Below are positions 1 to 8,242 of a DNA stretch of 64,000 nucleotides, piece after piece. Under the pieces are notes generated by a model. The model ran no database searches. It was given only the letters and a program-made list of their open reading frames with translations, and had not been told where the DNA came from. Within the stretch, counting starts at the first letter, position 1. Every line of letters starts with the position of its first letter. Made by a program: the position numbers and the translations under genes. Origin of the DNA: JBDWFY01 sp965275915. GTDB lineage: Bacteria; Pseudomonadota; Alphaproteobacteria; Rhizobiales; Stappiaceae. The stretch is from the NCBI GenBank assembly GCA_965275915.1, contig CBDHYI010000008.1, positions 992,001 through 1,056,000 of the forward strand, in the 5' to 3' direction.

Positions 1-565
1 GCAGCTTCTGAACCTGAACCCGGTTCCTGTCGCCTGGGAAGAAACGCTTGACGGTCTGAAACAGGGCCTGATTGACGGCGCCGAGACATGGGCGTCGGCC
101 GTGGCCTATGCAAACATGTCACCGGTCGTTTCCCAGTCGGTTGACCTGAAGTTCTTCTGTGGAACGGAACACACGTCCATGTCCGCAAAAGTGTTCGATG
201 CAATGGAAGCGCACCTGCAGGATGCGATCATGGAATCGGCCTATCTTGCTCAGGTTCATGTCCAGGCCGCCAACGAAGCGGCTCTCGTGAAGACGGTCGG
301 ATTCTCCGATCCACAGCTGCCGGGTACTTTGTTTGTTGAAAACAATGTCCGTCCCGCCTTCCTGGCTCCGGACCAGATCAAGATGGCTGAGGAAATGTGT
401 TCGCCTGAATTCAATCCCAAGCCATGGGCACAATGGCGCGATCGTTTGAACAAATGGTCAGGCGGCATTGACACTTACACGGATATCCATCGTGTTGCTC
501 GTGAAGTTCCAGCTGACATGAAGCCGGAAAACGTCGAGCCTCGGCGCTGGTGGCGTTCTGCCTAA
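1..565 (+). CDS. dctP: TRAP transporter solute-binding protein, C-terminal part (partial)
   Basis: The frame is open from base 2 at the window edge, so only the last 187 residues are visible. This is the periplasmic binding subunit of a tripartite ATP-independent (TRAP) transporter, which captures an organic acid-like solute and hands it to the DctQM membrane pair. The visible part contains the typical DctP stretch in which the protein replaces its hinge and ligand region (GLIDGAETWASAVAY), followed by the helical C-terminus. The call rests strongly on context: dctQ and dctM type genes follow directly on the same strand. The substrate cannot be read from the sequence. The signal peptide and most of the ligand pocket lie outside the window. 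Confidence 0.85.
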   Translation, partial: QLLNLNPVPVAWEETLDGLKQGLIDGAETWASAVAYANMSPVVSQSVDLKFFCGTEHTSMSAKVFDAMEAHLQDAIMESAYLAQVHVQAANEAALVKTVGFSDPQLPGTLFVENNVRPAFLAPDQIKMAEEMCSPEFNPKPWAQWRDRLNKWSGGIDTYTDIHRVAREVPADMKPENVEPRRWWRSA

Positions 566-584
566 CTCCCATTGATGACGACAG

Positions 585-617
585 TTGGTCGGTCGGCTTT
601 CATGCTGACCGATCCAA
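585..617 (+). promoter_or_regulatory. Stem-loop between dctP and dctQ
   Basis: TTGGTCGGTC (585-594) can pair with GACCGATCCAA (607-617) with one bulged base around a 12-nt loop. It lies 20 nt after the dctP stop codon and before the dctQ ribosome binding site (GGGAGGAAG). No T-tract follows, so it is more likely an mRNA-stabilising or attenuating hairpin that keeps binding-protein expression above that of the permease than a full terminator. That role is inference. Confidence 0.5.
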
Positions 618-682
618 ACAGGGGAGACTGGATAACCGTTCGGGGGTAATCTTGTCTCGCACATGGTTGTGGGAGGAAGATA

Positions 683-1351
683 ATGGACATGTTGTTCGCG
701 GAAGCGAGCGCACTAGTTGCGGCTTTTTTTACAAACGATGCCTGGGTAATCAGCGAGGCGATGAACAAGTCGGGCGCCTGGATCGTCGGCTTTATCGTCA
801 CTTTGGCCGGCGCCGGTCTGGTGCTGTTTATTTATAGTGTGGTGCCGTTCATCGAACGCCATCTTGAACGTAGCGTGATGGTCTGGTCCTATCTTATTAT
901 CTCCGCGGTCATCTTTGTTGAAGTCTTTCGCCGGTTTGTTCTCAGCGAACAGGCGCCCTGGTCAACCACGCTGCCGCCGTTCCTGTTTCTGATCATGACC
1001 TGGTTCGGCTGTTCCTATAATGTCAAGTTGCGCACGCATCTGGCATTCAACGAGTTCAGGATTGCCATGCCGCCAACAGGCCGTATGGTGTGCATGACAC
1101 TGGATGCCGTTTTGTGGCTCGGTATCTGCTGGATCGTTATCGTTACGTCCTCGCGCGTCGCCGCAAACTCTGCGTCCAATTTCCAGATCCTGCTCGGCAC
1201 GGACAACATCCTTCAGTGGTGGTTCCTGATCACCGTTCCGCTGGCCTTCCTTTTGATGGCGGCCAGGGTTTTGGACAACTTTTTAACCGACTTGAGAAAT
1301 TACCGGTCTGGCGAGGAAATGATCCAAACCGCCGTTATCGGGGGTGAATGA
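683..1351 (+). CDS. dctQ: TRAP transporter small permease (DctQ family)
   Basis: A 222-residue inner-membrane protein with about four to five hydrophobic segments, the expected architecture for a TRAP small permease. It partners with the large permease encoded next, stabilises it and helps dock the periplasmic binding protein. The start at 683 is preceded by a good Shine-Dalgarno sequence (GGGAGGAAG) seven or so bases upstream. The C-terminal codons overlap dctM by four bases (ATGA), indicating translational coupling. The family assignment rests on size, hydrophobic profile and position between dctP and dctM; small permeases are poorly conserved, and there is an additional amphipathic segment near residues 20-25. 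The substrate is unknown. Confidence 0.88.
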   Translation: MDMLFAEASALVAAFFTNDAWVISEAMNKSGAWIVGFIVTLAGAGLVLFIYSVVPFIERHLERSVMVWSYLIISAVIFVEVFRRFVLSEQAPWSTTLPPFLFLIMTWFGCSYNVKLRTHLAFNEFRIAMPPTGRMVCMTLDAVLWLGICWIVIVTSSRVAANSASNFQILLGTDNILQWWFLITVPLAFLLMAARVLDNFLTDLRNYRSGEEMIQTAVIGGE

Positions 1352-2712
1352 TGACGGACGCAACCTGGATCACGATTATCTCGCTTGGTGTCACGGTGTT
1401 TTTCATGCTCGGCGTGCCGGTCTTTCTGGTCATCGCCTATTGGGTCATCGCCTCCAGCTTTGTGCTGGGCATGACGCTCGATAATGTCGGCGCGGCTTTG
1501 TCCGACGTCTTTACCGATGGTTTTGCACTGCTGGCGATGCCACTGTTCATTCTGACGGGAGACCTGATCAACCGCTCCGGTATCGCCAGACGTCTGTCGG
1601 ACTTTGCCTACTCCTGTGTCGGTTGGCTGCGGGGCGGACTGGCAATGGCAAGCCTTGCTGCCTGCGGTTTGTTCGCGGCCATTTCCGGTTCGAACTCCGC
1701 GACAACGGCGACGATCGGCTCGATGCTCCACCCGGAAATGGTGAAGGGCGGCTACGACGAACGCTTTTCAGCGGCAACGGCCGCTGCAGGCGGCACTGTC
1801 GGCATTATCATCCCGCCATCGATCATCTTCATCGTTTACGGCTTCCTGATGAACCTGCCTATTTCCGACCTGTTCGTGGCCGGTATCATTCCCGGCGCGC
1901 TGATGGTGATCGGTATGCAGGCTGTCTGCTGGGTCGTCTGCCGCATGAACGGATGGGGGCACCTGATCGGGTTGAACATCAACCGTGTAATCAAGACGGC
2001 GTTCGGCGCATGGCTCGGCTTTTTCGCGATCGGTCTTGTTCTGTGGGGAATTTATACGGGCAAGTTCTCGCCGACCGAGGCTGCCGGGGTGACGGTCGGC
2101 TTCTGCATTATCGTCGGTCTGATCTGTCTGCCGCTTTACAAGATTATCAGCAGAGGCGGAGAAGACCGTCCGGCCAGCGATAAAAGCTACGCCGAGATGT
2201 TTGTCGTCGAAGGCTTCAAACTGACGGAAATCCCCACGATCACGATGCGTTCGGCTCAAATCACGGGCATCCTGGCTCCGCTGATCGCGATTTCGGTGGT
2301 TATGCAGCAGATCCTGTCGCTGCTTGGCGCGCAGGAAGTAATTGGCGGTTTTGTCCGCGGCATGGGCGGATACTACGCCGTCCTGTTTACTGCGATGGTG
2401 ATCGTCTTCGTCGCCGGCATGATCCTTGAGAGCCTTCCGGTAACGATTATCCTCGCACCGATCCTGGCGCCCATTGCCCATTCCGTCGGCGTCGATCCGA
2501 TCCACTTCTCCGTGATCTTCCTCGTTGGCGCGTCCATTGGATTTATTACACCGCCCTACGGTCTCAATCTTTATGTCGCAAGTGGTGTGACCGGCGTTCC
2601 CTATTTCAGACTGTTGCGATATAGCGTTCTTTACATGCTTTCGTTGCTTGCGGTTTGGATCTTTGTGGCAATGACGCCTGATCTTGCAACGATCCTGTTG
2701 CCTGAGCGGTAA
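1348..2712 (+). CDS. dctM: TRAP transporter large permease (DctM family)
   Basis: A 454-residue, highly hydrophobic protein with about 12 membrane segments and the paired re-entrant motifs of the DctM/ion transporter superfamily: GSNSATTATIGS and AAAGGTVGIIIPPS near residues 110-160, and ITPPYGLNLYVASG near residue 400. It is the sodium-coupled translocation subunit of the TRAP system. An internal cytoplasmic loop (residues about 260-300, charged) is somewhat longer than in the shortest family members. It overlaps dctQ by ATGA and is followed after 25 bases by the IclR gene, so all four genes are probably one transcript. The assignment is secure at family level; the transported acid is not known. 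Confidence 0.95.
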   Translation: MMTDATWITIISLGVTVFFMLGVPVFLVIAYWVIASSFVLGMTLDNVGAALSDVFTDGFALLAMPLFILTGDLINRSGIARRLSDFAYSCVGWLRGGLAMASLAACGLFAAISGSNSATTATIGSMLHPEMVKGGYDERFSAATAAAGGTVGIIIPPSIIFIVYGFLMNLPISDLFVAGIIPGALMVIGMQAVCWVVCRMNGWGHLIGLNINRVIKTAFGAWLGFFAIGLVLWGIYTGKFSPTEAAGVTVGFCIIVGLICLPLYKIISRGGEDRPASDKSYAEMFVVEGFKLTEIPTITMRSAQITGILAPLIAISVVMQQILSLLGAQEVIGGFVRGMGGYYAVLFTAMVIVFVAGMILESLPVTIILAPILAPIAHSVGVDPIHFSVIFLVGASIGFITPPYGLNLYVASGVTGVPYFRLLRYSVLYMLSLLAVWIFVAMTPDLATILLPER

Positions 2713-2737
2713 GCGTCACCCTTTGGAGAGTAGTCTC

Positions 2738-3523
2738 TTGGCTTTGACAGATTCAGAACAACAAAGCGAGACGATCCCGACAAATCTTCGCCTGCTCCTG
2801 GTGCTTGAGGAAGTGGCCAGGGCAGGGGTCCCGCTGACGCCGACCGATGTAAACGCGAAAATCGGTCTGCCGAAACCGACGATCCACCGGTTGTTCGGGA
2901 CCCTGGAGGCGGAGGGGTTCCTGCAGCGGGAATTGGATGGCCGCACCTATACGGTCGGTCACCGCCTGCGGATGATGTCGACGCACGTGCTGTCATCTTT
3001 GCGCGTACGAACCGCCCGGTTGGCGGTGCTGAATGCTCTGGCGGACAAAATCGGCGAAACCTGCAATATCGCCATCCCCGACAGGGAGGCGATGATTTAT
3101 CTCGACAGGGTTGAAACCAAGTGGCCGTTGCGCATTCAATTGCCGATTGGAACCCATGTGCCGTTCTATTGCACGGCGAGCGGCAAGATGTATCTGTCGA
3201 CCTTGCAGAAAAACCATCTGGAGCGTTATCTGGGTGCCGCTTCATTTGAAGCCCGGACCACCAAGACGCTGACCGATCCGGTCTCCCTCACCGAAGAACT
3301 GGCAAAAACCCGGGAACGCGGCTATGCTCAGGACAATGAGGAATTCATGGACGGAATGATCGCAATTGCTGTCCCCATCCATGACGACCAGAACCGTCTG
3401 CTGTCCACGGTTTCATTCCATGCACCGACCCAACGCCTTACGCTTGAGGACTCCTACGCCCACATCGACACGCTGAAAGAAGCCGCGGGGGAGATCTCCA
3501 AACTGATCATCGACGATCTTTGA
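2738..3523 (+). CDS. IclR-family transcriptional regulator
   Basis: IclR proteins have an N-terminal winged helix-turn-helix and a C-terminal GAF-like effector domain. Residues about 15-75 form the HTH (LRLLLVLEEVA through PKPTIHRLFGTLEAEGF). The effector domain follows, with the family signature ATSGKMYLS-like CTASGKMYL and DNEEFMDG. I chose the TTG at 2738, giving 261 residues: GGAGAG lies seven bases upstream. The longer ATG-initiated frame (2684) would run into dctM and add an unrelated 18-residue extension. Its position directly after the TRAP permease suggests it controls that transporter and perhaps the opposing TPP enzyme/exporter pair in response to the transported compound. The effector is unknown. 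Confidence 0.9.
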   Translation: MALTDSEQQSETIPTNLRLLLVLEEVARAGVPLTPTDVNAKIGLPKPTIHRLFGTLEAEGFLQRELDGRTYTVGHRLRMMSTHVLSSLRVRTARLAVLNALADKIGETCNIAIPDREAMIYLDRVETKWPLRIQLPIGTHVPFYCTASGKMYLSTLQKNHLERYLGAASFEARTTKTLTDPVSLTEELAKTRERGYAQDNEEFMDGMIAIAVPIHDDQNRLLSTVSFHAPTQRLTLEDSYAHIDTLKEAAGEISKLIIDDL

Positions 3524-3579
3524 CACGGCCGGCGGATGACTGCCGGCTTGGCCGCCGACTGCATTCCGGGTGCCGATAG
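3524..3579. terminator. Possible hairpin between convergent IclR and TPP-enzyme genes
   Basis: GCCGGC at 3528-3533 and again at 3542-3547 can pair around an 8-nt loop, within the 56-bp gap between two convergent genes. There is no clear T-tract on either side, so a terminator role is only plausible. Confidence 0.3.
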
Positions 3580-5124
3580 TCAGCAGACGACTTCGACAAG
3601 ATAAGGTCCCGCGTGTTCGAGCCCGTGCTTATAAGCGGCGTTGAATGCGTCCATATCTGTCACGCGTGTGCTTTCAACTCCGTGTCCTTTGGCCAGCGCG
3701 ACCCAATCCAGCAGCGGATCGTCCACATCAAACATCCGCATGGCGTTTTTGCCCATATCGCCGGCACCGACATTGGTGAATTCGCCCCGCAGGATCTGGT
3801 ATCCGCGGTTGGCGAATATCACGACCGTCACGTCGAGATTCTCACGGGCCATGGTCCATAGCGACTGAAGCGTGTACATGGCCGAGCCGTCGCCCATCAG
3901 TGCGATGACTTTGCGGTCCGGACAGGCGATGGCGGCGCCGACGGCACTGGGCAGGCCCTGGCCGATGGCACCGCCGGTCACATGCAGCCAGTCATGCGGG
4001 CGGGATGTTTCCGTTACCGGCAGGAAATTCCGGCCCGAGGTGATGGCTTCATCGATGACAATGGCGTTTTCCGGCATCAGTGCGGCCAGCGAAAGAGCCA
4101 GTTTTTCAAGATCCGTCTCGCCTGTCGGCAGGTCGGGTAAGGCAAGCGGATTAAAAGCAGGCTCAACGCCGCTGTGGGCATCAAGTTCATCCGCCAACGC
4201 GTTCAGTGTCCAGGCAACATCCATTTCCCTGCTGCACAGATCGATGACATGACAGTCCGGCGGGACCGGAATGCTCGGTTTCCCCGGATAGGCAAAAAAA
4301 CCGACCGGCAATCCGGCCCCGCACAGGACCAGGGTCTTCGTGTCCTTCAATCGTTCGATATTGCCGTCGATGAAATATTCGAGCCGCTCCATCGCAACCG
4401 CTCCGGCCCCCCGCGCAATGCGCGGTACAAAATAGTCGGCCCGCAGCGTGCATCCGGTCTTGGCGGCGATGCGGGATGCTGTAGCGGCCAGGTCACCGTA
4501 AAGTGCCACACTTCCCGGCATCAGCGTCGCTCCCGGCTGCGTCAGCGCCTTCGCAGCCGCAACGATTTCCTCCGGACGGGGACGGTGAAGAGCGGGCGGC
4601 GACAGCATCGGCGCGGGGCCCTCGGCAGCTTCCCAGGCGGTATTGGCGGGCAAAATCAGAGTTGCGACCTGTCCGCCCTTGGATCGGGCCGCGCGCAAGG
4701 CGTTTGCTCCGTCCGTTGCAACGGAGCGGGCGTCGGAACTCCAATGGGTCCAATCGGAGACGGTACGGCTTATTCCCCGGACATTGCCTCTCAATGGGGC
4801 GTCGTATTTCAGATGATAGGTTGCATGATCGCCGACGATATTGAGAATGCCGCTTCCGGCTTTCTGTGCGTTATGCAGGTTGGCAAATCCGTTGCCGAAG
4901 CCCGGCGCGAGATGCAGGAGTGTGGCACTGACATCTCCTGACATGCGATAATAGGCATCCGCCGCGCCGGTCACGCCGCCTTCGAACAAACACAAAATGC
5001 AGCGCATTTCAGGATGCCTGTCCAGCGCCGCCACGAAATGCATTTCCGAAGTGCCGGGGTTGGCGAAGCAAACGCTCATACCGCCGTCGATGAGAGTGTT
5101 TACAAGCGATTCCGCACCGTTCAT
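3580..5124 (-). CDS. Thiamine-diphosphate enzyme, acetolactate synthase large subunit-like
   Basis: A 514-residue TPP-dependent enzyme with the three-domain architecture of acetohydroxyacid synthase, benzoylformate decarboxylase and relatives. The catalytic glutamate of the pyrimidine domain is visible near residue 48 (LFEGGVTGAADAYYR). The diphosphate/Mg motif begins near residue 411 (GDGSAMY) and ends with ANRGY, where NNGGY is more usual. The start at 5124 (MNGAESLVNTL) is preferred over the upstream ATG at 5187, whose extra 21 residues look unrelated to the family. No regulatory small subunit is adjacent, which argues against biosynthetic IlvB. A TauE/SafE exporter lies upstream on the same strand. 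A 2-oxoacid decarboxylase or carboligase in catabolism of the TRAP substrate is possible; the substrate is not readable. Confidence 0.8.
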   Translation of the reverse strand: MNGAESLVNTLIDGGMSVCFANPGTSEMHFVAALDRHPEMRCILCLFEGGVTGAADAYYRMSGDVSATLLHLAPGFGNGFANLHNAQKAGSGILNIVGDHATYHLKYDAPLRGNVRGISRTVSDWTHWSSDARSVATDGANALRAARSKGGQVATLILPANTAWEAAEGPAPMLSPPALHRPRPEEIVAAAKALTQPGATLMPGSVALYGDLAATASRIAAKTGCTLRADYFVPRIARGAGAVAMERLEYFIDGNIERLKDTKTLVLCGAGLPVGFFAYPGKPSIPVPPDCHVIDLCSREMDVAWTLNALADELDAHSGVEPAFNPLALPDLPTGETDLEKLALSLAALMPENAIVIDEAITSGRNFLPVTETSRPHDWLHVTGGAIGQGLPSAVGAAIACPDRKVIALMGDGSAMYTLQSLWTMARENLDVTVVIFANRGYQILRGEFTNVGAGDMGKNAMRMFDVDDPLLDWVALAKGHGVESTRVTDMDAFNAAYKHGLEHAGPYLVEVVC

Positions 5125-5215
5125 GGATGAGCATCCCAGACTGTTTTTCCAGACCCTAACGGAGTTTTTCCGCTTATGCCAACTCAAACGTAACCACGTT
5201 GTCAGCTGCGTCTGA

Positions 5216-5983
5216 TCAGCCGGTCCAGATCAGGCGCAGCAGGCCGACAGAAGACAGAAACAGCAACAAAAACAAACAAAAGCGCCGGTAAAATCCGACA
5301 AGCGAGGGGCGGAACAGCAGACTGCCGAGAAACACGCCGACCAGAACCAGCGGCGCGATAACCAGACCCCGTTTCAGGGCCCGCATATCGAGCATGCCGA
5401 ATAAGAACAATATGATCAGCGTCGTGATTACGCTGATGAGAAGATACATGACAAGCGACCCGCGCATGGTTTTGGCCTCCGCATTTCGTGCCAGGACAAA
5501 CAGGGCGACAACCATACCGCCCACACCGGCCAGACCTGACGCAATTCCGGAGACAATCCCGCTGCCATAGACGCCGGATGTGGTATCAACAAATCGCGGT
5601 TTGACTTTGAAGAGTTGGGCGACCGTCAACGCAATGATGATCGTCAGGGCAATTGACTTGGAGATGTCGACGTTCAGCGTGGTTGTGGCAAGGAGGCCGA
5701 CCGGGGTCCCGATCACCGTTCCGATGGCGAGCCCCAATACGATGGCCATGTCCGCATCCCTGAGCCCGCCGCGAAACATCAGAACACTTGCGACGGCTTC
5801 CATGAGAACACAAATGGGAATGAGTTGAACAGGCGGAATGATGGTCACAAGGCCCGCCATCAATAATGCCGAAAGTGCAAAGCCCGCAAACCCTCGAACC
5901 AGGCCGGCGATGAACGCGACCGCGCCGCAAATAAGAAGAGCATCGGGCGGTAGGGTCACAAAGTCGGCAAGGGCAGGCAGCAT
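5216..5983 (-). CDS. TauE/SafE-family membrane exporter
   Basis: A 255-residue protein with about eight hydrophobic segments and the internal duplication of the TauE/SafE (former DUF81) family: GFAGFALSALLMAG near residue 30 and GLAGVGGMVVALFVL near residue 145. Characterised members export sulfite or sulfoacetate, and other members move different anions. It is 91 bases upstream of the TPP enzyme on the same strand and probably co-transcribed with it. Together with the TRAP importer on the other strand this hints at import of an acid, C-C or C-S bond cleavage and export of an anionic product, but that link is inference. The family assignment is firm and the substrate is open. Confidence 0.88.
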   Translation of the reverse strand: MLPALADFVTLPPDALLICGAVAFIAGLVRGFAGFALSALLMAGLVTIIPPVQLIPICVLMEAVASVLMFRGGLRDADMAIVLGLAIGTVIGTPVGLLATTTLNVDISKSIALTIIIALTVAQLFKVKPRFVDTTSGVYGSGIVSGIASGLAGVGGMVVALFVLARNAEAKTMRGSLVMYLLISVITTLIILFLFGMLDMRALKRGLVIAPLVLVGVFLGSLLFRPSLVGFYRRFCLFLLLFLSSVGLLRLIWTG

Positions 5984-6130
5984 GTTTTGCTTTCGAAGAT
6001 ACCATCCGGCAGGAGGAGGCGTTTGGGCGCAGTGGCGTGGATGTCCAAACCGAAATTCGGATAACGTCCCGATTAAAGGTTCGTAATCGAATTGACAATG
6101 TCCAGACAGCGGTCTTCGATCCGGCCAGTC

Positions 6131-6399
6131 TAGGCTCAGGACCCATTGATTTCATGCAATTCTGTTTTGAAAGAAGTATTCGACTGGAGAGAACCAGGGA
6201 GAAGCGAAGGTTGGATACCTTTGCGAGCCCTGGTTCCCTTCAGGTGGACACTTCTTTCAAAACCCGAAGGGCGAGGCATATTGTGTTCCTGACTGCGTAG
6301 GAAAGGCTTGAAAACCGGACGGTTTCCTGCGCCTTTCCGCCTTGTCAAAAACAAAATCTGCTCTCGCAGAATGGATGAAATCAATGGGTCCTGAGCCTA
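6131..6399. repeat. MITE-like palindromic repeat, copy 1 (269 bp)
   Basis: The element begins and ends with perfect 25-bp inverted repeats: TAGGCTCAGGACCCATT... at 6131-6155 and its exact complement at 6375-6399. Both ends carry TA, as expected if the TA is the duplicated target. Inside is a second imperfect palindrome: GTTTTGAAAGAAGT (6164-6177) pairs with 6250-6263, and GAACCAGGG (6191-6199) with 6228-6236. No coding capacity is recognisable. The first 101 bp are nearly identical to copy 2 (47328-47435), and a diverged relative is at 61131-61210. The repeat fills most of the 471-bp gap between the TauE and cutC genes. I see nothing else in the rest of that gap beyond the probable cutC promoter. 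Confidence 0.85.
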
Positions 6400-6454
6400 T
6401 GGGGGCGACCCATAAATGTGCTTGAGATGGATGCGAACAGGAATAGAGTTTTGA

Positions 6455-7192
6455 ATGACCGACATTCTGCTTGAAGTGTGCGTGGACGATGCAGCAGGCT
6501 TGGAGGCGGCAGTCGAAGGGGGCGCCGACAGGATTGAGCTTTGCGCTGCACTGTCTGTCGGCGGTCTCACGCCCACCGTTGGACTGATGCGCCTGGCGGC
6601 TCAGGCGCCCGTGCCGGTATTTGCCATGATTCGTCCCCGTTCCGGTGGATTTCAGGTCGGTTTTCCCGAGACCGAGGTCATGCGTGCGGATATCGACTCG
6701 GCCGGGAAGGCGGGTCTGGCTGGGGTCGTTTTCGGAGCATCGATGGCTGACAACAGGCTTGACGAAGAAACACTGGGGACACTCGTTGAACAGGCCGGCG
6801 GCATGGGCAAAACACTGCATCGCGCGATCGATCTGACGCCGGACCCGACAGTCGGTGTCGAAACCGCCATCGCGCTCGGCTTTGATCGTATTTTGACGTC
6901 AGGTGGAAAACGAACCGCGCTGGAAGGCATCCACAGCCTTAAAGCAATGTGCGCTGCTGCTGCCGGTCGTATCTCCATTATGCCGGGGTCGGGTGTTCAG
7001 GCAGGCAACGTCTTGGATCTGGTATCAGGACTGCCGGTAACAGAGATCCACGCGTCCTGCTCGGTGGCTGAAGATATATCCGATCCGGCTTTGCAGTCGT
7101 TCGGGTTTTCAGGACAAACAGAACGCCGAACATCGGCGCGAAGTGTTGCGGAGCTTAAGTCGACGATATGTAGCTTTGACGGCAATCGCTGA
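6455..7192 (+). CDS. cutC: CutC family copper homeostasis protein
   Basis: A 245-residue TIM-barrel protein. It begins with the CutC hallmark (LLEVCVDD followed by GADRIELCAALSVGGLTP) and contains VFAMIRPRSGGF, the usual CutC strand-loop, FGASMADNRLDE and LTSGGKRTALEG, and ends in the family pattern EIHAS. CutC is a cytoplasmic protein linked to copper homeostasis in bacteria, though its biochemical activity is unsettled and related proteins may act on other ligands. The start at 6455 has AGGAA ten bases upstream. The gene stands alone and is convergent with the racemase-like gene 7 bp away. There is no copper exporter beside it, so a role in copper handling rests on family membership alone. 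Confidence 0.92.
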   Translation: MTDILLEVCVDDAAGLEAAVEGGADRIELCAALSVGGLTPTVGLMRLAAQAPVPVFAMIRPRSGGFQVGFPETEVMRADIDSAGKAGLAGVVFGASMADNRLDEETLGTLVEQAGGMGKTLHRAIDLTPDPTVGVETAIALGFDRILTSGGKRTALEGIHSLKAMCAAAAGRISIMPGSGVQAGNVLDLVSGLPVTEIHASCSVAEDISDPALQSFGFSGQTERRTSARSVAELKSTICSFDGNR

Positions 7193-7199
7193 GAAACTG

Positions 7200-7904
7200 C
7201 TAGGCTTCTTTGATCGCATGTCGCAAGGCGGCTCGAGCCAGCAGACGTGTTGAATCGAGCGTGGGCAGCGGGGAATTCCCGTCATTCATGATCAGTGGAA
7301 TCTCCGTGCAACCCAGGATGACAGCATCGCATCGGGCATCTTTCATGCGTTCAATCACGTCTTGAAAAGCGGTGACGGCTTCGGGTCTGAATATCCCGCC
7401 AACCAGTTCGTCCATGATGATGCGGTTGATTTCCCGTCGCTCTTCTGCGGAGGGGCGCACAACGGACAGTCCTTTTTCAGCGAGCACATCCGGATAGACG
7501 GCGCTGTCAACAAGCCACCTGGTGCCCGTGAGCCCCAGTTTCTTATATCCGCGCGTCTCAGCCTCTGTGGCGACAGTCTCCGCGATGTGCAACCAGGGAC
7601 GTGGCGAACGAGGTTCAACCAGGTGAAATGCCTGATGGATCGTGTTGTCCGGGCATATCAGAAAGTCGGCACCGGATCGCACCAGATTTGCCGCCGACCC
7701 CAACATCAGGTCGGCCACGCCCTGAATATCGCCGCGATCAAGGCAGTCCACATACTCAGCAAGGGAAGGTGTGTGCATGGACACCTCCGGGTGCCCGTGC
7801 GGCCCCAGCATCGCTGCCCCTTCGCGGCAGATTGTCGTGTAGCACAGAGCGGCACCCTCTGCCGAGCAACCGACAATGCCGATGTGAAGCGGTGTGTTGG
7901 TCAT
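7200..7904 (-). CDS. Aspartate/glutamate racemase family protein
   Basis: A 234-residue protein of the cofactor-independent Asp/Glu racemase superfamily. Two pseudo-symmetric halves are visible: IGIVGCSAEGAALCY at the N-terminus, CPDNTIH near residue 83 and LGCTEIPLIM near residue 198. In two-cysteine racemases the first catalytic cysteine sits directly before NT; here that position is Asp (PDNT), while the second cysteine (GCTEIP) is kept. Related one-cysteine members such as YgeA carry Thr at the first site. The enzyme may therefore be a one-sided racemase, an isomerase or an arylmalonate/hydantoin-type family member rather than a classical racemase. It has no obvious operon partner. Confidence 0.8.
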   Translation of the reverse strand: MTNTPLHIGIVGCSAEGAALCYTTICREGAAMLGPHGHPEVSMHTPSLAEYVDCLDRGDIQGVADLMLGSAANLVRSGADFLICPDNTIHQAFHLVEPRSPRPWLHIAETVATEAETRGYKKLGLTGTRWLVDSAVYPDVLAEKGLSVVRPSAEERREINRIIMDELVGGIFRPEAVTAFQDVIERMKDARCDAVILGCTEIPLIMNDGNSPLPTLDSTRLLARAALRHAIKEA

Positions 7905-8242
7905 GTGTGTGTTCCTGAAAAGACTGGACTCAATTGCCGTATGGCCGGGCGTCTATCAACTTGTCGTGCATTAAGGGCTGGCAGTCTACTTGACGAAGCC
8001 TTCGATTTCTGCGTCGCGGGAATGGAAAGAAGACTATCCGATTTCCTCAAAATAGAAAGAACCGCCAGTGAACCGAGCGCGGCGAGGCCGGCCCGCATCA
8101 GGTTGTTGGGGATTTGGTGAAGTTCATCCGTCCGGAGACGCTAGCCGATAACCCCGATGGCGTCATGATCAGGACAAGACCCTAGTTGATGGTGCCCGCG
8201 AAGGTCCTGTGGGGTGAGCTTGCTTCAAAAGCATGTGCGTGA
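7905..8242. other. Intergenic stretch without recognisable gene
   Basis: This 338-bp gap separates two genes on the minus strand. The only open frames are short and lack a ribosome binding site or family resemblance. The minus-strand frame over about 7901-8098 begins with a hydrophobic run (MRAGLAALGSLAVL) and might be a decayed membrane-protein fragment, but I cannot support an identity. No tRNA, repeat or clear terminator was seen. Confidence 0.4.

Noticed and set aside
3580..5124. TPP enzyme as biosynthetic acetolactate synthase (ilvB)
   Set aside because: No ilvH small subunit or branched-chain gene is adjacent, and the TPP motif ends in NRGY rather than NNGGY; the family-level name is kept without a symbol.
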